Source of the DNA: Hyparrhenia diplandra
Lineage: Eukaryota > Streptophyta > Magnoliopsida > Poales > Poaceae
Reading direction: 5' to 3'
NCBI GenBank assembly: GCA_015847255.1
Contig: JADLZK010008236.1
Coordinates: forward strand, 1-64,000
Length of the DNA stretch: 64,000 nt
Of this stretch, positions 12,001 through 24,500 are shown in pieces. The stretch's first letter is position 1. Each line of letters starts with the position of its first letter. Position numbers and translations under genes: made by a program. A model generated the notes under the pieces. That model worked only from the letters and a program-made list of their open reading frames with translations, was not told where the DNA came from and did not search any database.

Positions 12001-13795
12001 CTCAGGCGACACGCGTGCCTACGCCTACACCCCCTCGCTGCTGCCTGCCTCCCTGCCGTCACTAGGCAAAACCCCCATCGATCGGCCGCCGCCGCCGCCG
12101 CTGCTGCTGGCTGCCCGCGTCCCCAGTGCCCCCGTCGTCTCGCACTCGGCGGCGGTCGACCGGCATCAAAATCCTCTTCCGCTGCTCCATCATTGCGCCG
12201 CCACCATCGAGCTGTGCGGCAAAAAACAAAACCCCATCCGCATTCCACATTCCACCCCCAATCGATCGATCGGCCACCACTTGCTTCACCGCAGCTGCTA
12301 CCCCGGTGGTTCCTCTGTCGTCACGCCGGCTGCTGGACTCAACCCTCCGCCGTCCGCGCCACATCGAGCTCAGGTACCGCTTCCGGCGTCCATTCATTCC
12401 CCTTTTTCCGGCCTGTCGCGTCGCGTACGGCGCACCGTTCCCCGTCCGTTCAGTTCTTGGATCGCGGCTATTGGGTCAGTGCGGGTGCTGTGGGTGGAAT
12501 CAGCTCTAAAGGCGCAGCCTTTGGGTGCTGGGGAAGGCAAATGCTAGGCGCCGCTTTGTGATTTACGAGGCACCTTGGCTCAACTCTTTTTCTGTACGTT
12601 AGCGAAAATTGGGGGAAATTGGGGGTGGTATGTGTTTCTGGGCTGCCTCAGTAGTTTGCTGCTCGATCAAAGGTTTATCCTGTGGAGCTATGTGCTTGAA
12701 AGGCTTGCGATTCATGCCCTGAGCCTAAATTACCACAAGATCCTTACTAATTTAATTCTGCAGCTACTAGCAGTGCACCCAAGGGTGATAACATCATAAC
12801 ACCTCTGGGATCTTTAACCTGAATTGTTATAGGTGCTGCGGCTGTGTATTCGTGGAAAGATCCATTTGCTTGTATACAGAGATATATTTTTCCATTTTTC
12901 CACAATCCATTCTGGCCTCTGTGGTTGCTGTATTTGACCAAAATTCTTGTTGGGGGCATGTGGAATTAGAAGCGCAATACATATAAAAAAATGTTTTTGA
13001 AATAATTGCTTCAAAGATCTCTATTGTTCAGGGCTTCAGCCACTGCCTGGTACTCATGGGTGAATCAAAAGCATCTCATGTAGGAGTTTTAGACCATAGT
13101 CGGATTTGGATCAACTCCTTGCATGGTAGATGTAACTGTACTGTGGGCGCTTATATATTTGGTCGCCATTTAGTTATATCTGGCTTGCCCCAGCCGTGTC
13201 GACCTGTCAAATTTTACAAGATATGTGGACCTGAATCACTGAGCATTCTTGTTGCTTATGTTTATTTTATCTTGTTAAGACTACTAGTACTAAACTTATA
13301 ATAGCAAAATTAAATGTAGTAAGTGCAGTTAAGTTTATTTGTTGATACTGCATCTGGATGATTAATGTCCACACTAATAGTATCCTTGTTATGGACGGTA
13401 TTAGGGCTGTGTGGATTGAGGAGGAAGAGAGATGCGATTGAGGGCTGCTGTGCTACAGTACCCGCGGCGCTACAGTACCGCGGGTACTGTTCACAGATTG
13501 GCGGCGGCGGCTAGGGTTGCGGGGGCACAGGAACGCCGGCCGCGGGGCTCGCCCACGGCCGGCAAGAGAGAAGGGATTTCCTTCTTAATCTCTTGCTTGA
13601 TTTAGATTGATAAATGTCCTCTCATTATATAGAGAGGGTTGACTTGGCCCCTAAGCAAGCCACTAATTAACCCTAATGGGCTAAGGCCCAATAGACTATT
13701 GACTCCTCTAACAATCCTTCACACAACTTTTCATTTTTCTGGTGCTACTGAGGTTTGCTCAGCACTAACATACTTGGTTCTTTGTACACATGCAG
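11990..13795 (+). other. Leader exon and leader intron of copy 3
   Basis: The GC-rich leader (about 11990-12373) contains CGACACGCGTGCCTAC and GGCAAAACCCCCATCG, both shared with the leader of copy 5. It ends CTCAG then GTACCG (donor GT 12374-12375). The acceptor is TTTGTACACATGCAG with AG at 13794-13795. The intron carries a solo LTR at 13387-13713. Overlapping short ORFs across the GC-rich leader are not conserved between copies and are not taken as coding. Confidence 0.6.
13387..13713. mobile_element. Solo LTR in the leader intron of copy 3
   Basis: The 327-bp element starts TGTTATGG and ends CTCTAACA (TGTTA/TAACA termini). It is flanked by the 5-bp duplication ATCCT (13382-13386 and 13714-13718). 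The homologous intron of copy 5 (about 28830-28850) lacks it, giving an empty site. An internal TATATAGAG lies near 13625. There is no primer-binding site or coding sequence, so it is a solo LTR left by LTR-LTR recombination, probably from a Copia or related element. Confidence 0.85.
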
Positions 13796-13961
13796 GACTT
13801 AATGAACTAGTTCTATTTGTGTTGCATAGATTGATCCAACAGTGTGCATTACTACTGCTTCAAAACAGTCTGTTCCTGAAAGAATGGTAGCCAGTGGGTA
13901 CTAATGTCAGGCTGGTAGCAATATATGATAAAGGCTATTGGGACAATTTTCTAGTGTTGTG

Positions 13962-16889
13962 ATGGAGTGCAACAAAGAACAGGCTTTACATGCCAAAGAA
14001 ATTGCTTTAAGGAAGCTGAAAACTAAAGACTTCTTGGGTGCCAAAAGGATTGCACTTAAAGCTCAAAGGCTGTATCCAAATCTTGATAACTTGTTCCAGC
14101 TGCTGACTATCTGTGAGGTGCATTGTGCAGCAGGGGTGAAGGTCAATGGATACATGGACTGGTATGGTATCCTCCAAGTGGAAGCTACACCTGATGAAAC
14201 AATCATAAGAAAGCAATATGATGAACTTGCATTTTGGCTTCATCCCAACAAAAATACTCTTCCTGGTGCTGAAGCTGCTTTCAAGTTGGTTTCAGAAGCT
14301 CATATGATATTGTCTGATCATGTGAAGCGATCTTGCTATGACATCAAAAGACAGACTGTAGGGCTATCAAACATAACTCTTGGAAAAAGAAGTGGGGCTA
14401 GACACGTACAACCATATGATTGTGCAACTGTTTTCTGGACCGTATGTCCACACTGTCAGAAGAAATCTGTCTACTACCAGCGGAACTTTCTGGCCATCTG
14501 TGATACTTGTGGCAAAAATTTCTTTGCTTTTAAGTTGTGTGAGCAGGCTGTGCCCTTGAGATTCCTGTCAATTGCACCTGATCATTCATGTCAACAATGT
14601 GGTGTCCCGGATCAACTGATACGGTACACTGAGCTTCGTTCTACAGGAAGGAGAATGGATTCCGAACCAAGAGTGGATTCCACATGTCCTGAGCAACATA
14701 TAACAAGGGTTGGAATCTCAGGTGTTCATGGGAAAGGTAGTTCAGAGACAAGGAGCAATGAAGTTCAGTGTTCAGTGGCAAACCAATCTCAAACCTCATC
14801 ACCTTCTGTAGACAAAGGTGCAACTGGAAGTATGATGTTAGAATCTCCTGCTTCTGATGTTGTTGTCAACCAGGACATTGGTAGTGAAGATACATCTACA
14901 GTTCCAAATGCTGCAGGGTCATGCAATATTGTTCAGATGTTTGGCAAGAGGAAGCATGATGATTGTGAGGTCAGTGGCCACAGGATGGACTCTTGTATCG
15001 ATAAGAGGCAATGTAAGGACAATTCTCTTTCTGTTGCTGATTCCACTAATGACAAAATGTGTAACGATGATGTTGCTGTCGCTAGCACTCATGCTGCCAA
15101 ACATGTTCCTGACACCATGGACAGCCAAGGTGAAGGAAATTCAACACATGAAGATTGTCAGCAAAAGTACAAGGAGGAAGCTACAGATATTGCTAATCAG
15201 ACACGTGGGAATCCTGGGATTGCTTATGAGTGCACTGGCAGCATCCGCAGCAGGGACTCTTGTAACAATGACAGGCAAAGGAAGGAAAATTCACTTGCTG
15301 ACACTAATTTAACTGATGATAAAGTGTGTAGTGATAATATTGCTGGTGGTGAGAATCAACCTGCTGAACCTGTTCCCAGCACATTAGACAACCAAGATGA
15401 GGGAATGTAACACAAGAAAGCAGTCAGCAAAAAGTACAAGGATGGGATGTATATTGTCAATCATACGCATTGTAATCCTGTGATTACCTATGAGTGTTCA
15501 GATTTCTTTGATTTTGGAACGTTAAGAGAATTTAATAGGATAGCAGTTAATCAAATCTGGGCAATTTATGATGAGCATGATTCCATGCCAAGATATTATG
15601 TGCAGATAAATGATGTCGATGCTTCCAACAATATTGTTCAGTTGACTTGGCTGGAACGCAACACAGATAATTTACAAGAGACTAAATGGACATGTAAAGA
15701 ATTGCCTGTTGCATGTGGAAACTTCTGCTTAGGAGAGACATGTGTACTAGAAGACCCATCCATGTACTTATCTCATAAAGTTTCATGGGTAGCAGGCAAA
15801 AATAGGAATTCATTTGAAATTTATCCTAAGAAAGGAGAGATATGGGCCCTTTACAAAGAATCAAATTTTCTGAGCGGAGACACTGATAATCATCAAGCTG
15901 TTGACTATGATGTTGTGGAAGTTTCTGATGACTCAATGAGTGTTGGTGTTATAGTTTCCCCCTTGGTCAGAATTGAAGGCTTTGTGAGCCTATTTGCGGA
16001 GTCCAAGGATAAATCCCGTATTTTGATACCATCGAGTGAGCTACTTCGATTTTCTCACAGTATACCTTGTTATAGAACAAATGGAAGTGAAAAGGTAGGA
16101 GTAGGAGGGTTACTGCAACTGGATTCTGCTGCTCTTCCTTGTGATTTGGCTGCAGTGTTTCCTTCCATAACTCTGGATTCTATCATCGATCTCAACAAGA
16201 AAAAAGTCAGTGAGTTTGTCGGTGTTAAATATCCTGATTCTGAATTCTACAATTTCGATGAGGACCGCTCATGTGAGAAATTTGAGCATGGTCAAATTTG
16301 GGCTCTCTACAGCAGTATTGATACATTTCCTAACCTCTATGGTTGGATAAACAAAGTTGAGAAGGAACCATTCAAAGTACATTTGACCTGGCTCAAGGCA
16401 TGCCCTCAGGGTGTAGATAAGTATTGGCTGGAGCAGGACATCCCTGTGAGCTGTGGTAAATTTATGCTCCAGAATTCAACGACCGAGCTTTGTGAAACCT
16501 GTGCTTTCTCCCATTTAGTTGTAAACAGGTGTGAAATTGGTACAAAGCGGCATGTCAATATTTTTCCAAAGGTTGGTGAGATCTGGGCCATCTACAAGAA
16601 CTGGACACCCGATTGGGTTCCTTCCAGTAAAGATCGTCCTGCCCACTATGCCATTGGCGAGATCAAGATGTGTGCTGAAGGTACCACTCTGTTTGCTTTC
16701 CTGAGCAAAGTCGATGGTTACCACTCTGTGTTCAAGCCTGATGTGCAGAAGGGAGCACTGGAGATACGAAGGAAAGAGAACCTGAGATTTTCTCATCGGA
16801 TACCATCATTCCGCCTAACAAAAGAGAATGATGGCAAGCTCCTTGGCTTTTATGAGCTTGACCCTGCTGCTATTCCTGACCTTCTTTAG
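13962..16889 (+). CDS. DnaJ-like protein with zinc ribbon and two DUF3444 domains, copy 3 (chimeric, frame-disrupted)
   Basis: The start is ATG 13962 (MECNKEQAL); an in-frame TTG at 13938 is not a plausible start. The N-terminus and first half of the J domain match copy 5, while sequence after about 14213 matches copy 1. The J domain has HPN (14241-14249) instead of HPD. The Cys4 ribbon (CPHC, CDTC) is intact. The linker ends in a lesion: a missing A near 15400 brings TAA at 15408 into frame, and an extra A near 15432 restores the frame of a downstream 480-residue ORF (15447-16889) carrying both DUF3444 domains. The locus could make a 482-residue J-domain/ribbon protein without DUF3444, or be a pseudogene, or contain assembly indels, or be spliced around the lesion. 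The last ORF ends TTCTTTAG at 16889. Confidence 0.75.
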
Positions 16890-17889
16890 GAAGGATCTTG
16901 CCTGAATCAGCGCCTTAGATGCCTAACTTGTCTCAGCAAGACTAATGGAAAATGTCGCGACTTGTTGGATGTTCTGCCTAGCTTAACCTATTCATGTATC
17001 CAGAATCCTGCTATCTTTAGTGGCTATGTATCCTCCTCGGTAGTAGACATGCTATGTGGAAAGTTAACTGAATTGTCGGAGTACTAGTATGTACTTGTTA
17101 TGTGATCAGGTCCTCAGTGTTTGTGTCAAGGTGGTTGTTTGGGGGTTGTTGTCAGTTGTTTCTTTTAACCCTTCTATTGCGTATTTTTCCACGTCTGGAT
17201 TTCATAGTTTTTCTCTAGCTTGTCTTGTATCATTTGATTTCTTTTCGCTAATGCTGAATAGTAAATGCTGTTGTGAAATTACAGTTATAACATATTCCTA
17301 TCTAGCATTAATTTTGGGTGCTGACCACTTGATGTGTCAATCAAGTGTCTGCTTCACAATCATAATGCTACCATTGGTTTGTTGGTTTGTCAAGGTTTAC
17401 TGCTTCACAATCATAATGCTACCATTGGTTTGCTGATTTGGTCACCAAGAGAACCTTCTAATATAGCCTGGCCTGATGTAGTTGGAAGGAGCAAGGTCAA
17501 TATGAGTAACCTGCTGCAAGCTCTTGGAGGTTGCAGTAAACCTTTTTTTTTTTTTACCCCTGTTGCACTTGTCTACCAAAAATCTCCAAGAGCAAGCTGA
17601 TTGTATTCAACAAGGGTAGTGTAGGTGCAAAGCAGAGAACTCGAGAATTTCAAGACTATTTCTTCAGAGTTGTGCCCCCTGTTTATCTACTTTTTTTTCC
17701 TTGAACAAATGCTCATTACTAACTTTAGGCATATTATATCTGGTTGGCCGAACCTAAAATTGTAAACCTTGTGCTTTTTTTCTCTCTCTCTTTTTTTTTG
17801 AGAAAAATAAACCTTGTGCTTTGTGGCCCTGAGGCTATCAATGAAATTGGTTTGCAGACTAATTAAGTTTCTGCGTTCATGCCTCTGTG
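16890..17889. other. 3' flank of copy 3
   Basis: Homologous to the flank of copy 1 up to about 17460. A 51-bp tandem duplication sits at 17349-17432 (CTGCTTCACAATCATAATGC starts each unit). Further on are a T-tract (about 17540-17552) and the micro-insertion at 17763-17822. No gene is seen. Confidence 0.55.
17763..17822 (-). mobile_element. Micro-retroinsertion with 15-bp target duplication
   Basis: TAAACCTTGTGCTTT occurs at 17763-17777 and 17808-17822, enclosing 30 bases. On the minus strand the insert is an A-rich run interrupted by a GAGAGAGAG tract, as expected for a retroposon reduced to its tail. There is no independent empty site. Confidence 0.65.
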
Positions 17890-18050
17890 TTCATGCTGAA
17901 GCATTGAAGGGTGCCTTGGAGATACTGCTGCCTGAGGTTTCATCCTGACAGATGAGAATGGCGGAAAGCTTCGCGGCTTCTATGAGCGTGACCCAGCCGC
18001 TGTTGCTAACATTCTTCTGCAAGAAGTATCTTTCCCTGATTGTTGCTGTC
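17885..18050 (+). pseudogene. Orphan C-terminal DUF3444 fragment
   Basis: The sequence aligns with nt 24410-24545 of copy 4: GAAGCATTGAAGG, then a damaged LEIL-PQE stretch, then LTDENGGKLRGFYE-DPAAV. About 25 bases that encode RFSHRIPSF in copy 4 are missing. It is followed by the same 3'-flank module seen after pseudogene copy 2. No J domain or ribbon is nearby, so this is the last piece of a lost array member. Confidence 0.8.
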
Positions 18051-18608
18051 GATGCCTGACCTGTCTCAACGGCAAATGTCTGAACACTGTCTGTTGCTCT
18101 GTGTAGACTGAGGACAGCCACACTCTCGTGGTATCTGATCGATTAGGCCCTGAAGTGGCCCTGAATGTTTGTGACAGATGGTTATTTGGACCTAACCATT
18201 TTTATCTCATGTAATTCCTCGTGCATTTTGCTGAGAATAAGTTGACCTGAAATCTGATATAGGTTTTCAAGTCCTGGTATTCTTTTTGTAGGTGTTTGTG
18301 GGGCTGTTGTTATTCTTTTCACTGTGGAGGCTATCATGGTCCGTGGGGAGTGAAGAAAATGGTCCTAACAGTAACAGGATTTGAGTAACGTAAATATTGC
18401 ATTAGAAAGGCAATATGCCCTTGAAAGCAACATGAAACTACCTGGTTTGGATATAGGATTTTTTTTTTATCTTAACACGAGAAGTACCAGTAAAACACTC
18501 TATCTTGTTTACAAGTACATGCTTTAACCAAAGTCCGGTAAAACTTTTAAAACACCAATGGTCAATAATTTCTTTCTTTTAATAATATACCATGCTTTTT
18601 ATTGAATG
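18051..18608. other. Shared 3'-flank module, second copy
   Basis: Aligns with 10940-11520 and 26268-26780 (GACAGCCACACT...GTAATT...GCATTTTGCTG, then a CTTTTATTGAA-like end). Non-coding. A MITE has inserted into its right part. Confidence 0.65.
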
Positions 18609-19113
18609 TGTAAAGTCCAACTTTCACCCTCCAACTCTGGCCAGAGTCCGGATTTCAATCTTGAACTAAAAAAGTTGACTAGAGTTGAGATGATGGATAA
18701 ATATGACTTTTTGAGATTTTTTTTATTGCCATTTGAATACCCTAAAAATCATAAAATACATAAGTTTGACCATTTTGAAATGCAATAATTCAAATTTTAC
18801 TTAACAAAATTTAGCATGTTCTATGCCATTATCATCCTTATTATTCACTCTACCAACCTAAAAAATATCAAGATTTTTAGAGCTCTCTAGGTACCCCTCC
18901 CTTGCTTCTTAAGTTGGATTTCTAACAAAAAATAGAAAAATGTCAAAAGTTACTGTTCACATGCCAAAACCACCTCCTAGAAAACCGCCCAAGGTTGAAA
19001 ACTAGACTTCTTCAAGAGTTGGAGGGTCAATGTTATCTGGTTTTGAAGTTCAAGGTTAAAATCCGGACTTTGGCTAGAGTTGAAGGGTGGAAGTTGGACT
19101 TTACCGCCGAAGG
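18609..19113. mobile_element. MITE with about 58-bp terminal inverted repeats (Mutator-like)
   Basis: The left end, GTAAAGTCCAACTTTCACCC onward (from about 18609), is the imperfect reverse complement of the right end (about 19046-19104), including the CCGGATTT and TTGAACT segments. The flanks read TTGAATGT and TTGAATAC. The homologous site at about 11510 is uninterrupted, which indicates an insertion with a duplication of about 7-9 bp. Long TIRs and such a duplication suit a Mutator-derived MITE. It is non-coding. Confidence 0.65.
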
Positions 19114-19478
19114 TTGAATACTATAGCAATATTCTAAATAGGGGAAAAATGACCACACACCAGGATCGAGGAGCTTGACGAAAGACTTTTTAAATTCTCT
19201 ATGTGGAGGCTTCTGGTCTTTTAGAGCGTGAATCGAAGCCGGAGCTACTCGTGGAGCGGCTCCGGCGGCACAACCAAATACAACTTTAGCAAATTTTAGA
19301 AGATAAGTGAGCATATAATTGCCATTGAGAGAGATTTATTCTGGAGCAATATTGAGTAAATCATGTCAAATATGGTATAAATGAAGGGTTAAAAGGTAAG
19401 AAATGTAAATTTTAGAAATATAAGAGTTTTATTAAGATGATTCTGACATGACATACACATAAAGTACAATATGGCATA

Positions 19479-19726
19479 CTCCCTCCATCTCCTAAAAGAG
19501 CCATTTTCGCTTCCCCAAAGTCAAATGTGTTTAACTTTGACCAAATATATATTTGTATATATAAGTATTAATATTTCGGTAAATAATTGTCATCATTAAA
19601 TAAATCATTGAATAGATTTTCATAATTGAACTTATTTACAATTGTTGCTAATAGGTTTTTTTTACAAACTTAGTCAAACTTAAGAATGTAAGTCCTATAG
19701 CAACTCTTTTTATAGGACAGAGGAAG
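19479..19726. mobile_element. Stowaway-type MITE
   Basis: The 248-bp element starts CTCCCTCCATCTCCTAAAA and ends TTTTATAGGACAGAGGAAG, with imperfectly complementary termini. It is flanked by TA on both sides (19477-19478 and 19727-19728). The CTCCCTCC terminus and TA duplication are diagnostic of Stowaway (Tc1/mariner) MITEs. Confidence 0.85.
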
Positions 19727-19959
19727 TATGCATATCAATATCACATAATCCTACGCTTTCATCAAAATTTCCCCTTTTGTATTTACAGTTGTTATAATAA
19801 AAAAAGAATTGAATTTGTTATATGCTTATGACCTTTTCAAATCGTAGACTTGGCACCTGAAAATACATTTGCAAGAAGGGATTCCTCCCAAATTTTTTAG
19901 GAGACATTCTTGCAATTGAGGCAAAAGCCGATGGCACTATTGCAAATTGCCAAAATAAA

Positions 19960-21468
19960 AAATGAAGACGGCGAGAGTAAAAGGGTCCCTCTCTGCTTGC
20001 CTCTGTACTGTACAAACCTCCACTCACCGAGTCCCCTGCCGCCGTCGTCCTCCGCTGGTTCCTCCACTTCGCCGCCGACGCCCAGCTCAGGTGGCGCCCC
20101 CGCGCTCAGGCAAGTGGCCCCGTTCCTGTTCCCCTCCCCATTCCCTTTCTTCAATCGCTAGCGACTAGTAAGGTTTCTAGGCGCCGGTACTCTGCTAAAA
20201 AAGCATAAGCACTCTCCCACCGACGGGTTTCTTGCTCTTCCGTCCGCGCGGCGGCGGCGGGGGAGGGGGGCGTGAGTTGTCAGAGCAAAGATTCATGATT
20301 TAGCCACGATAAATCGGGGGGAAAAGGTAATTAGTGGTTTGGATGCCGGGAATCAGTGCCGGTATGGACGATGCTAGGTTTGCTGTTTACTATGAATCAA
20401 TTGTGTGCTGTAACCTAATCAATTGAGGTGAACGAAGATGCTGTGTACAATGCAAGGTGCATTCTTTCCGTTGTACATTTGCAGAGTTGAAAGTGGACAC
20501 TTTTTTTGTTGCGTTGTCTGACTGTCTCAGTTAGTCCCCACCGCTTTCTTCCATTCCTGCATTGGGCTCGTGGTTCCTCCTGTCCAGTATTCCCCCAAGA
20601 ATTTTTGTTTAGGGATTGTGTTGTTCCATTGTAGAAAATATACACGACACATTGGCTATTTCTATCTATCATATCATTTAGTATCAGTTTCTTGATGGAG
20701 AGTGATGGTAAGTGTAGAACTGCAGACTGCAGTCTAAGTTGTCATGAAGTGGGTGCAAACAATAGTGTTCGAACCTCGAAGTGCTTTAACATTGGCCAGA
20801 ATATTTAGGAGAAATTGTACTGCTAGACAGTCTATATTGTCAAATGGAAAAATTAAGTGTGTCCGCTAATAAATTATATATTTCCTAATCCATTGTATTG
20901 AATTCTCGTTGATATGTTTGTATAATGGTCAAATACTTTTATCTTTATTTACTTTGGTTAGTGTGTTACATGTTTAATTTGTTTGGGCATATTCCATCGC
21001 CCATTCCTACTTATTTGGCACTGCCAGGCTTGATAAGTTAATTATTATCTGTCTGAGATATGTAGTTAACTGAGTCAGGTTTGTTGCGTAGGTGCCTAGT
21101 TCTATAATATTAATTATTAAAACTTCTGTCAAATCCTTAAGAGCTACTAATAATGATAAAGGTAATTCTAGGTATAATTATCAAGTTATTGTATCTTGCT
21201 ACCGAATCCAACGAAACACTTAGGTCTAAATCACTGATCATGCACTATTACTCAGGTCTTACTGGAAGTAAACTTCAACGCAACAAGTGCTACTACAGTT
21301 CTATTAATGTATCCCAAATTTCTGATGCACATGACATATAGGTGGTTGATGATACGATGTCTTCTGCATTAGCAGTAACCTTGTTGTAGAATTAACATGG
21401 CTTCGTGATTTTATCATTGTTACATACTTCTATTACTAACAGATGTACTGTTGCTTGTATACATGCAG
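19960..21468 (+). other. Leader exon and leader intron of copy 4
   Basis: A GC-rich leader (about 19960-20090) offers two donors: CTCAG then GTGGCG (GT at 20091), or a GC-type donor in CTCAG then GCAAGT (about 20110). The acceptor is TTGTATACATGCAG (AG 21467-21468), 46 bases before the ATG. The distal intron aligns with the region upstream of pseudogene copy 2. The transcription start is not resolved. Confidence 0.55.
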
Positions 21469-21513
21469 GAACTAATGAACTGAAAGGTTACCTGGGACAA
21501 CTTTCTAGGCACT

Positions 21514-24500
21514 ATGGTGGAATGGAACAGAGAAGAGGCCTTAAGGGCCAGTTTAATTGCTTTAAAGAAGCTACAAAACAAAGATTTTCTTGGTGCAAGA
21601 AGGATTGCCCTTCATGCTCAAAGGCTTTATCCAGGGCTTGAGAACTTATCCCAGTTGTTAATTGTCTGTGAAGTGTATTGTGCAGCAGAGGCAAAGATCA
21701 ACAGAGACCTGGACTGGTATGGTATTCTCCAGGTAGATGTTAAAGCAGATGACACGGTCATAACAAAGAACTATGACAGACTTTCCTATTGGCTTCATCC
21801 TGAAAGAAATACTCTTCCTGGTGCTGAAGGTGCTTTTAAGTTAGTTTCAGAAGCTCATGCAATATTGTGTGATCGTGTGAAGCGATCTCTGTATGACATT
21901 AAAAGACAGCATGCTTCTAGAGAAGTGGTAGGAAATGTCAAGCAGCAGTCAGGCAAGGCTCATGCAAATAAATGTAATGTGGCTGGACGAATGACACTAA
22001 GTGATTTTACAATGGTGTTCTTGACTATATGTCCTCATTGTCAGAAACGATTTATGTACAATCAACGGAACTGTTTAGTCACCTGTGATGGTTGTGGCAA
22101 AAACTTCTTTGCATTCAAGATGCATGAGCAAGCTGTGCCCTTGAGAAAGCTCAAAAAAGCTGTGCCCTCGAGATTCCTATCAGCTGGACCTAACAGTTCT
22201 CGAGTTCCACTAGAAGTGCTTTCATTTCAACAACAGGCCCAGGGTGTCCCTAATCAACAGGTCCAGTATAGTAAGGATCATGCTACAGGAGGGAACATGG
22301 ACTCTGAACCATTGGTGCATGCCAGACATAGTAAATGTGCACTAAGTGATTTTACAATGGTGTTCTTGACTATATGTCCTCATTGTCAGAAACAATTTAT
22401 GTACAACCAACGGAACGTTTTAGTCACCTGTGATGGTTGTGGCAAAAACTTCTTTGCATTCAAGATGCATGAGAAAGCTGTGCCCTCGAGATTCCTATCA
22501 GCTGCACGTAACAGTTCATCTCGAATTCCACCAGAAGTGATTTCATTTCAACAACAGGGTGTCCCTAATCAACAGGTCCAGTATAGTAAGGATCATGCTA
22601 CTGGAGGGAACGTGAACTCTGAACCATTGGCGCATGCCACACGTAGTGATGATATAAAAAGGAATGGTTTGTCACGCGATGATAGGGAAGGTAGGCTAGA
22701 GACAAGGAGCACTGCAATTCAACTTTTGGCATTGAAAAATACCCACTCTCCTTCACCCTTGGGAGAGAAGGGTGCAATAGAAAGTATAGTGCTGCATTCT
22801 TCAGATCCAAACGTTGTTGCCAATAAGAATTTGGATAGAGAAGATGTATCTCCGGTGTCCTGCCATCTTGAGGGATTAAGCAAGAGGAAACAAGATAATT
22901 GCATTTGCAACAGTCACGATACAGACTCCTGTAACAATAAAAGGCAAAGGATGGACAATTCACTCTCTGATGCTACCTTGAGTAATGGTGTAATGTTTAA
23001 TGATAATTCACCTGGGGTTGAGAATCAGTCTGATGAATACGTTCCTGACAAAATGGACAGCCAAAAGGAAGAAAACTTAACAATTGTAGACTATAAGGGA
23101 AAGTGTAAGGAGGAAACTACGCGATTTTCACATCACATGCATGGCAATCCTGTAGTTACCTATAAGATTCCGGACTTCTTTGATTTTCGAAAGTTGAGAG
23201 ACTTTAAAAGGATTGCAGTTGGTCAAATCTGGGCAGTTTATGATGATCATGATTTCATGCCAAGAGTTTATGCTAAGATAAATCACATCGATGCCTCCAA
23301 CCTTAAAGTTCAATTAACTTGGCTGGAACACAGCACAATGAATGAAGTAAAGACCAGACGGACTTATGAAAGATTGTCTATTGCTTGTGGAAACTTTATC
23401 TTAGGGGAAACACATGTGCTGCATCCATTCATGTACTTATTATCCCATAGAGTTTCTTGGGAAAAAGGCAAAAATAGGACCTCATTTGAAATTCATCCTA
23501 GGAAGGGTCAAGTATGGGCACTTTACAAAGAATCAAGCATGCCGTGGAACTCAGGCACAGATAAACATCAATCCGGCAACTATGATGTTGTTGAAGTTTC
23601 CAGCTTGTTGATGAATATCGGTGTCATTGTCTACCCCTTGGTCAGAATTGAAGGCTTTGTTAGTCTATTTGGGAAAGCTAAGGGCAAGTGCCAAATTTTG
23701 ATCCCATCAGGTGAGCTGTTTCGGTTTTCTCACTCCATCCCGTGTTATAGAACAAATGGAAAAGAAAAGATGGGGGTATCAAAAGGGTTACTGGAACTGG
23801 ATACCGCTGCTCTTCCGTGTGACTATGCCAAAGCCTTCTCTCCAATTAGTTTGGGCTCTCTCAATAAGAAAAGAGACGGTGAACTTGTTGGTGTCACATA
23901 TCTTGATTCTGAGTTCCACAATTTTGATGAAGAGCGCTCACATGAGAAGTTCAGACATGGACAAGTTTGGGCTCTTTACAGCGATACAAATACACTCCCC
24001 AACTTCTATGGATGGTTAAGCAAAGTTGAGACAGAGCCATTCAAAGTACATTTGACCTGGCTGAAGGCCTGTCCTCAAGAGGATGTGGAGAAGCTTTGGT
24101 TGGAGCAAGATATGCCTATGGGCTGTGGCAAATTTGCAATTGGAAATTCAACATCTGAATGCCATGAAAACTGTGCCTTCTCTCATTTGGTTAACACTGG
24201 TGAAATTGGTACAGACTGCCAAGTTAAGATTCTTCCAAAGGCTGGTGAGGTTTGGGCGATCTACAAGAACTGGTCACCTGATTGGGCTCCTTCCAGGAAC
24301 AATCCTCCAACTGAGTATGCTATTGTTGAGATCACCAAGTGCACTGATGCTAGCACACTATTTGTCTTTCTGACCAAAGTCGATGGCCATGTCTCTGTGT
24401 TCAAGCCTGAAGCATTGAAGGGGTGCCTCGAGATACTGCCACAAGAGTACCTGAGGTTTTCACATCGGATACCGTCATTCCTCCTGACAGACGAGAATGG

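Noticed and set aside
11861..12561. Several overlapping ORFs of 110-230 codons in the leader of copy 3
   Set aside because: GC-rich leader exon; the paralogous leader of copy 5 does not keep the same frames, and no domain is seen.
19190..19270. Palindromic GCCGGAGC/GCTCCGGC near 19235-19265 as a regulatory hairpin or element end
   Set aside because: Short stem of a kind common in grass repeats; no boundaries or target duplication found.
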